Part shown: positions 59,467 to 64,000 of the stretch, in pieces
Layout of the letters: each line of letters starts with the position of its first letter
Position numbering within the stretch: position 1 is the first letter of the stretch
Source: Streptomyces sp. CB00455
Lineage (GTDB): Bacteria > Actinomycetota > Actinomycetes > Streptomycetales > Streptomycetaceae
Assembly (NCBI RefSeq): GCF_001905445.1
Contig: NZ_LIVQ01000006.1
Coordinates: 248,001 to 312,000 of the forward strand
DNA length: 64,000 bases
Direction: 5' to 3'
Program-made: the position numbers and the translations under genes
The notes under the pieces: model-generated
Seen by the model: the letters and a program-made list of their open reading frames with translations, nothing else
Databases searched by the model: none
What the model was told of the DNA's origin: nothing

Positions 59467-61014
59467 ATGACGGACACCGCGACAGAACTGAGCCGCTCCG
59501 CGACCTTCTGGGAACTGATCGCCCGCCGCGCCGCGCTCACCCCGGACGCCACCGTCCTGATCCAGGCGGCCGAGGACCCCGCGGCGGACCGACGCCTGAC
59601 CTTCGGGGAGCTGCGCGACCGTGCCGAGCGCGTGGCGGCCGGCCTCCACGGCATGGGCGTGCGGCCCGGCACGGTCGTCGCCTGGCAGCTCCCCACCCGC
59701 ATCGAAACCGTGCTGCTCTCGGCCGCCCTCGCCCGCATCGGAGCCGTCCAGTCCCCCGTCATCCCCTTCTACCGGGACCGGGAGGCCGGATTCGCGCTGC
59801 GCGAGTCCCGGGCCGAGTACTTCGCCGTGCCGGGCGTGTGGCGGGGATTCGACCACCCGGCGATGGCCCGGCGGCTCGGGGCGCGCGGCGTCTTCGAGGC
59901 GTACGACGTCCTCCCGGACGGCGACCCGCGCGACCTGCCCGCGCCACCCGCCTCCGGCACCGGCGTCCGGTGGATCTACTGGACCTCCGGCACCACCTCC
60001 GACCCCAAAGGCGTCCTGCACACCGACCGCTCCCTCATCGCGGGCGGATCCTGCCTCGCGCACGCCCTGCGCCCGACCGCGGCCGACATCGGCTCGGTGG
60101 CCTTCCCGTACGCGCACATAGGCGGCCCGGACTATCTGGTGATGCTGCTCCTGTACGGCTTTCCCGCGGTCCTGTTCGAGAAGTTCGCGATGCCGGACGC
60201 CCTGGCCGGCTACCGGCGCCACGGGGTCACGGTGGCCGGCGGCTCGACGGCCTTCTACTCCATGTTCCTGACGGAGCAGCGCAAAGACCCCGGCACGAAG
60301 CTCATCCCCACCCTCCGCCTCCTGGCGGGCGGCGGCGCCCCGAAGCCGCCGGAGATCTACCACGCCGTCGTCCGCGAACTGGGCTGCCAGCTGACCCACG
60401 GCTACGGCATGACCGAGGTCCCGATGATCACCATGGGCGCGCCGGACGACACCCCGGACCACCTGGCGACCACCGAGGGCCGCCCCCCGGAGGGCATGTC
60501 CATCCGCATCACCACCCCCGACGGCACCCCGCTGCCCCCGGACACGGACGGGGAGGTCCGCCTGCGGGGTGAGGCCGTCTGCCGGGGCTACCTGGACCGC
60601 GACCTGTCCGCCGAGGTCTTCGACCGCGACGGCTACCTGATCACCGGCGACCTCGGCCACCTCACCGGGGACGGCTACCTGGTCCTGACCGGGCGCAGCA
60701 AGGACGTCATCATCCGCAAGGGCGAGAACATCTCGGCGAAGGAGATCGAGGACCTGCTCCACCGGCTCCCGGGCGTCGCCGACGTCGCCGTCATCGGCCT
60801 GCCGGACCCGGAGCGGGGCGAGCGGGTCTGCGCGGTGGTGGAACAGACGCGGGGCACCGAACCGCTGACGCTGGCGCAGGTGTCGGCGTACCTCCGGGCC
60901 CAGGGTCTGGCGACGCACAAGCTCCCGGAGCAGCTGGAACTCCCGGACGCGCTGCCGCGCAACGAGGCCCTGCGCAAGGTACTGAAATACCGCCTCCGCG
61001 CCCGCTACTCCTGA
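59467..61014 (+). CDS. Acyl-CoA synthetase (AMP-forming)
   Basis: A 515-residue adenylate-forming ligase: IYWTSGTTSDPKGV (residues 170-183), the YGMTEVPMI motif, TGDLGHLTGDGYLVLTGR hinge and the C-terminal catalytic Lys in EALRKVLKYRL. RBS GGGAGC precedes ATG 59467. It is a cyclohexanecarboxylate/2-ketocyclohexane-type ligase by overall feel, rather than a long-chain FadD, but the substrate is uncertain. It is divergent from the amidohydrolase-dehydrogenase operon and shares the operator region. Confidence 0.87.
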   Translation: MTDTATELSRSATFWELIARRAALTPDATVLIQAAEDPAADRRLTFGELRDRAERVAAGLHGMGVRPGTVVAWQLPTRIETVLLSAALARIGAVQSPVIPFYRDREAGFALRESRAEYFAVPGVWRGFDHPAMARRLGARGVFEAYDVLPDGDPRDLPAPPASGTGVRWIYWTSGTTSDPKGVLHTDRSLIAGGSCLAHALRPTAADIGSVAFPYAHIGGPDYLVMLLLYGFPAVLFEKFAMPDALAGYRRHGVTVAGGSTAFYSMFLTEQRKDPGTKLIPTLRLLAGGGAPKPPEIYHAVVRELGCQLTHGYGMTEVPMITMGAPDDTPDHLATTEGRPPEGMSIRITTPDGTPLPPDTDGEVRLRGEAVCRGYLDRDLSAEVFDRDGYLITGDLGHLTGDGYLVLTGRSKDVIIRKGENISAKEIEDLLHRLPGVADVAVIGLPDPERGERVCAVVEQTRGTEPLTLAQVSAYLRAQGLATHKLPEQLELPDALPRNEALRKVLKYRLRARYS

Positions 61015-61090
61015 CGACCCGGCCCGGCCGGACCCCGGCCGGACCCCGCCGAGCCGCCGGCACGGGACCCGACCCGACCCCGCCGGGAGG

Positions 61091-62386
61091 CTACATCCGG
61101 CTCAGGGACGCCGCCGCGAACAGGACGTCCCGGATCGCCTCGCGGTCGCCGTGCTGCCCCGCCGCCGCCTCCTCCGGCGAGACGTGGCCCGCGGCCAACT
61201 GGCAGAATTCGACGCCGTCCAGCGCGACCTCCGCCACCGTCCGCTCCGCCGACGGCGCCGCCGCCGGCGAGTCCAGCGCGATGTCCCAGCCGCCCCCGCC
61301 CGCGCCCTCGATCTCCAGGCGCAGCGTCCGCCCCGGCGCCCCGGCCGCGACGAGCCCCTGCGGCGGTGCCGCCAGTCCCGCCCGCCGGCGCTGCGCCAGC
61401 ACCCCCGGCAGCAGCCGCGCCGCAAGGTCGATCATGCCGTGCAGGTGCGGCCCGGCCGGCGGCTCGTACGGGTAGTCCACGGCGTCCGCGATGTCCCCCG
61501 CGTGCACCCAGCACTCGAAGGCCCGCTCCAGGAACGCGTCCGCGAGCGGCAGCGCGAAGCCCCCGTAGTCCACGGCCAGCTCCGACACGCCCCGGCCGGC
61601 GAAGGACACCGTCCGCACCAGCGTGTGCCCCTGCTCCCGCCACGGCGTGCGGACGGCCCGGCTGACCGGATGGGCCGACGCCTTCCAGAAGTACTCCGTG
61701 CGCTCCGCCGGACCACAGCCCGGCGGCACCTCCCCGCCCAGCGGGTCGTCCAGCCCGAGCGCGGCGGCCACCAGCCCGTCCACCGTCAGCAGGTGCCCGA
61801 TCACCCCCGCCACCGTGGTCCGCTGCGACCTGCCCCGCTCCTCCTCGAACCACTTCAGCCGGACCGGGGTGTGCCACTCCGAGTCCCCGAAGTCCTGGAG
61901 CAGCGCGTCGAGCCGCGCGGTCTCCGTGTCGTACGGGTTCGCCCACACCGGCACCGGAATGCGGGCCGGGCGCCTGCCCAGGCAGTCCTCCAGCACCCGT
62001 GAGCGCAGCAGGGGACCCAGGTCGAGGTTCTCCTCCGGGTGCAGCAGCCCCACGGCGTCGCGCAGCCGCAGCGCCTCTTCCGCGCAGGGCGCGCACTCGG
62101 TGAGGTGGTCCTCCACCGCCTGGGTCTCCTCGGCGGAGCACGCGGCCAGCGCCCACGCGCCGAGCAGGGACTTCAGCACGGCGTGCGAGGGCCTCGGCGG
62201 CTCCGCGCGCGCCGGCTCCACGGGCTGCACGTGCTGCTCGGGGGCTTGCTGCGACGGTTCCCGAGGCGGTTGCTGCGGCGCGTGTCGCGGGTCGAGGTCG
62301 TCGGCGGGCCCGCGCGGGCCCGGTATCCGCGCCTGGCCCCCCGGAAGGCGGTGTCCGTCGTCGGGCGACTCGGCGGGGCCGTTCAT
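61091..62386 (-). CDS. Anti-sigma factor fused to a maleylpyruvate-isomerase-like domain
   Basis: A 431-residue protein. Residues about 70-125 hold a zinc-anti-sigma (ZAS) motif HLTECAPCAEEALRL (HxxxCxxC) after a Pro/Gln-rich tail; residues about 150-430 are a mycothiol-dependent maleylpyruvate isomerase N-like fold (ETARLDALLQDFGDSEW, HLLTVDGLVAAAL, WVHAGDIADAVDYP). Fusion of these two domains is known in Streptomyces and suggests redox or thiol sensing. Its ATG (62384-62386) overlaps the stop of the sigma factor gene, so the pair is coupled. No transmembrane helix: a cytoplasmic anti-sigma factor. Confidence 0.8.
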   Translation of the reverse strand: MNGPAESPDDGHRLPGGQARIPGPRGPADDLDPRHAPQQPPREPSQQAPEQHVQPVEPARAEPPRPSHAVLKSLLGAWALAACSAEETQAVEDHLTECAPCAEEALRLRDAVGLLHPEENLDLGPLLRSRVLEDCLGRRPARIPVPVWANPYDTETARLDALLQDFGDSEWHTPVRLKWFEEERGRSQRTTVAGVIGHLLTVDGLVAAALGLDDPLGGEVPPGCGPAERTEYFWKASAHPVSRAVRTPWREQGHTLVRTVSFAGRGVSELAVDYGGFALPLADAFLERAFECWVHAGDIADAVDYPYEPPAGPHLHGMIDLAARLLPGVLAQRRRAGLAAPPQGLVAAGAPGRTLRLEIEGAGGGGWDIALDSPAAAPSAERTVAEVALDGVEFCQLAAGHVSPEEAAAGQHGDREAIRDVLFAAASLSRM

Positions 62387-62961
62387 CGGGGCGTTCCATA
62401 TCCGGGCGGGCCGTATCCGGGCCGGGCGGTGTCCTCCTGCGGGAGGGCGTTGGCGGTCGACAGCAACTGCAGCCCGAGCCTGAGCCGGCGGCGCGCCTCG
62501 TCCTCGCTGATCCGGAGGTCGGCGGCGGCCTGGCGGTAGTCGCGCCGCTTGAAGTAGGCGAGTTCGAGCGCGGCACGCAGCGGCGCGGGCATGGAGGTGA
62601 CGATGTAGTCCGCGCGGGCGGCGGCGTTGGCGCTGCGCACCTTCTGCTCCAGCTCCTCGCGCGATCCCCGGCCCACTTCGCTCTGGCGCAGCCGGGCCAC
62701 GGCCTGGCCCTGGGTGACCCGGGCGACCCAGGAGCGCATGGAGCCCTGCTTCGGGTCGTAGGCGTCCGGATTTTCCCAGATGTAGCCGAAGACCTCGCGG
62801 GTGATCCGGTCGGCGTCCGTCTCGTCACCCAGCACACGGTGGGCCAGGCTGTGCACGAGCGAGGCGAAACGGTCGTACAGCTCCCCGAGCGCGGCGGCCT
62901 CACCACGGGCGAGTCGCTGCTGCATGCGGCGGTCCCAGCGCGGTGGTACGTCCTTAGGCAT
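62383..62961 (-). CDS. ECF-type RNA polymerase sigma factor
   Basis: A 192-residue ECF sigma factor with region 2 (LGELYDRFASLVHSLAHRVL, ITREVFGYIWENPDAYDP, MRSWVARVTQGQAVARLR) and region 4 (APLRAALELAYFKRRDYRQAAADLRISEDEAR, a helix-turn-helix). Start ATG 62959-62961. It is coupled by ATGA overlap to the anti-sigma gene downstream. It directs polymerase to its own regulon, probably in response to a thiol or envelope signal sensed by the partner. Confidence 0.88.
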   Translation of the reverse strand: MPKDVPPRWDRRMQQRLARGEAAALGELYDRFASLVHSLAHRVLGDETDADRITREVFGYIWENPDAYDPKQGSMRSWVARVTQGQAVARLRQSEVGRGSREELEQKVRSANAAARADYIVTSMPAPLRAALELAYFKRRDYRQAAADLRISEDEARRRLRLGLQLLSTANALPQEDTARPGYGPPGYGTPR

Positions 62962-63262
62962 GATGCCCCCAGCCGTGTGTCGACACATCGAATGTAATGG
63001 GCACATGGCCTGGTGCGCGCGTTTTGAGCGAAGCTCGTTCAGGAGGTGAGCGCTGCGTGGTAGGCGCATGGCGGTCCGTGAAACCTCGTGCGGGCGGCGG
63101 CACATGGGTACAGGTGTACGCGCCCCGCCGCGCTCCCCGTGCGCGGGTTCGATGCGGCCACCTCCTTGACCACTTCGCTTAACGCGCAGGCCACGAAGGC
63201 CTTACGCTCCTGCCTTGTCTTGATCTGAACCCCACCGCACACGTGAAGGCGGAACGCCGAAC
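62962..63262. other. Divergent promoter region between sigma factor and EF-hand genes
   Basis: About 300 bp between two divergent starts without a credible gene. It should hold both promoters. No regulon palindrome is present. Confidence 0.5.
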
Positions 63263-63790
63263 ATGGACAGCGCAGAGTACGAGCGCAAGATCGCCGCCCG
63301 ATTCGCCACCTTCGACCAGGACGGGTCCGGGTATATCGACCGGGAGGACTTCAGCACGGCCGCGAAGGCCGTCCTGGCCGAATTCGGTACGACCGCACGG
63401 TCGGACAAGGGCCAGGCCGTCTTCGGTGGTGCCGAGGCCTTCTGGCAGGGGATGGCCGGGATCGCGGACGTCGACGGGGACCAGCGGGTGTCCCGCGAGG
63501 AGTTCATCACCGGGGCGGCGAAGCGCCTGCGGGACAGCCCGGAGCGGTTCGCGGAGATCGCGCGGCCGTTCCTGCGGGCGGTGATCGCGGTGGCCGGCGA
63601 GGGCGGGACGGGCGGGACGGGAACGACTCCCGCGGCGGCGGCGCGGGTGCTGCGCGTGCTGGGGACTCCGCCCGAGCTGGCCACACAGGTGGCGACGGCC
63701 CTGGACGCCGACGGCGACGGCCGCATCTCGGAGGACGAGGTCCTGAAGGCTTTCGCGGGGTACTGCGGTGTGGAGGCCCCCGACGCGTGA
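63263..63790 (+). CDS. EF-hand calcium-binding protein (calerythrin/CabC-like)
   Basis: A 175-residue soluble protein with three canonical EF-hand loops: DQDGSGYIDRED (18-29), DVDGDQRVSREE (69-80) and DADGDGRISEDE (148-159). A fourth, degenerate hand probably lies near 97-112, as in the four-hand calerythrins and the Streptomyces Cab proteins that buffer calcium during growth of aerial hyphae. Start ATG 63263. The acidic protein has no signal peptide, so it is cytoplasmic. Confidence 0.9.
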   Translation: MDSAEYERKIAARFATFDQDGSGYIDREDFSTAAKAVLAEFGTTARSDKGQAVFGGAEAFWQGMAGIADVDGDQRVSREEFITGAAKRLRDSPERFAEIARPFLRAVIAVAGEGGTGGTGTTPAAAARVLRVLGTPPELATQVATALDADGDGRISEDEVLKAFAGYCGVEAPDA

Positions 63791-63877
63791 CGCCCGCGGC
63801 GCGCCCGGCCGGCCCCGGAGCCACGGCCCCGGCCTTCCGGAGCCACCGCGGCCCCGGCCCCCGGCCCCCGGCGGATT

Positions 63878-63904
63878 GCGTGCCGGGGGCGTCCCCCGGC
63901 ACGC
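63878..63904. terminator. Terminator between convergent genes
   Basis: GCGTGCCGGGGG and CCCCCGGCACGC form a perfect 12-bp stem with a CGT loop, between the EF-hand gene and the gene entering from the right edge. It probably stops both. Confidence 0.8.
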
Positions 63905-63921
63905 GATCCGGGGCGGAGCCC

Positions 63922-63962
63922 CAGGCGTCAGGCGTCAGGCGTCAGGCGTCAGGCGTCAGGCG
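63922..63962. repeat. Heptanucleotide tandem repeat AGGCGTC
   Basis: Five consecutive AGGCGTC units and a partial sixth, running into the stop region of the last gene. Confidence 0.8.
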
Positions 63963-64000
63963 AAGACCACCGTGCGGGAGCCGTTCAGCAGGACGCGGTG
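63956..64000 (-). CDS. C-terminal end of an unidentified gene (cut by window edge)
   Basis: The minus strand ends a frame with HRVLLNGSRTVVFA before a TGA at 63956-63958, directly after the heptanucleotide repeat. Only 14 codons are inside the window, too few to name a family. Confidence 0.4.
   Translation of the reverse strand, partial: HRVLLNGSRTVVFA

Overview
The window is very G+C-rich with the codon habits of a Streptomyces or close relative. It carries the Streptomyces hallmark genes afsR-afsS and an afsK-type kinase, a K15-type DD-transpeptidase, several F420-type oxidoreductase families and many start-stop overlaps of the ATGA/GTGA type. No rRNA, tRNA, CRISPR array or replication origin was seen.

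Layout. 0-6 kb: an F420-type luciferase-like oxidoreductase and an SDR (cut by the edge), a seven-helix Pyr4-like membrane protein, an L,D-transpeptidase, a 1.5-kb repeat-rich non-coding stretch, a Nudix hydrolase and a secreted serine protease. 6-12.2 kb: a lower-GC accessory island with gene fragments, a decayed IS256-type transposase, two tandem paralogous secreted proteins and a three-gene ABC transporter. 12.3-22.6 kb: an amidohydrolase divergent from afsR-afsS, a methyltransferase, and a divergent acyl-CoA ligase / thiolase-DUF35-enoyl-CoA hydratase block. 22.8-29 kb: a Ser-rich secreted protein and a 1618-residue Rhs polymorphic toxin with a candidate immunity gene. 29-33 kb: cyclophilin, the AfsK-like kinase and a VOC protein. 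33.5-44.8 kb: a TetR regulator and acyl-CoA catabolic genes. 45.1-48.3 kb: a second island with an apparent radical-SAM RiPP cluster, bordered by the 3-prime stub of a broken gene. 48.5-61 kb: more acyl-CoA catabolic genes (HsaB-like flavin reductase, alcohol dehydrogenase, acyl-CoA dehydrogenases, SDR, cyclase, amidohydrolase, ligase) interrupted by a DD-transpeptidase and an RsbW-like ATPase. 61-64 kb: an ECF sigma / anti-sigma pair, an EF-hand protein and the tail of an unidentified gene.

The unifying signal is a 15-bp palindrome, CTGACG-N3-CGTCAG, found 13 times (five perfect, eight with one mismatch) and almost always between the divergent or leading starts of the catabolic operons from 1.4 to 59.4 kb. 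This marks one dispersed regulon, probably under TetR-type control; the TetR gene at 33478 is the best candidate in the window. The regulon resembles steroid or isoprenoid side-chain catabolism (acyl-CoA ligases, paired acyl-CoA dehydrogenases, Ltp-type thiolases with DUF35 partners, hydratases, HsaB-like reductase), but no steroid ring-cleavage core genes are present, so the substrate is unknown. One perfect operator lies in the intergenic region shared with afsR, a possible link between this catabolism and global control of secondary metabolism.
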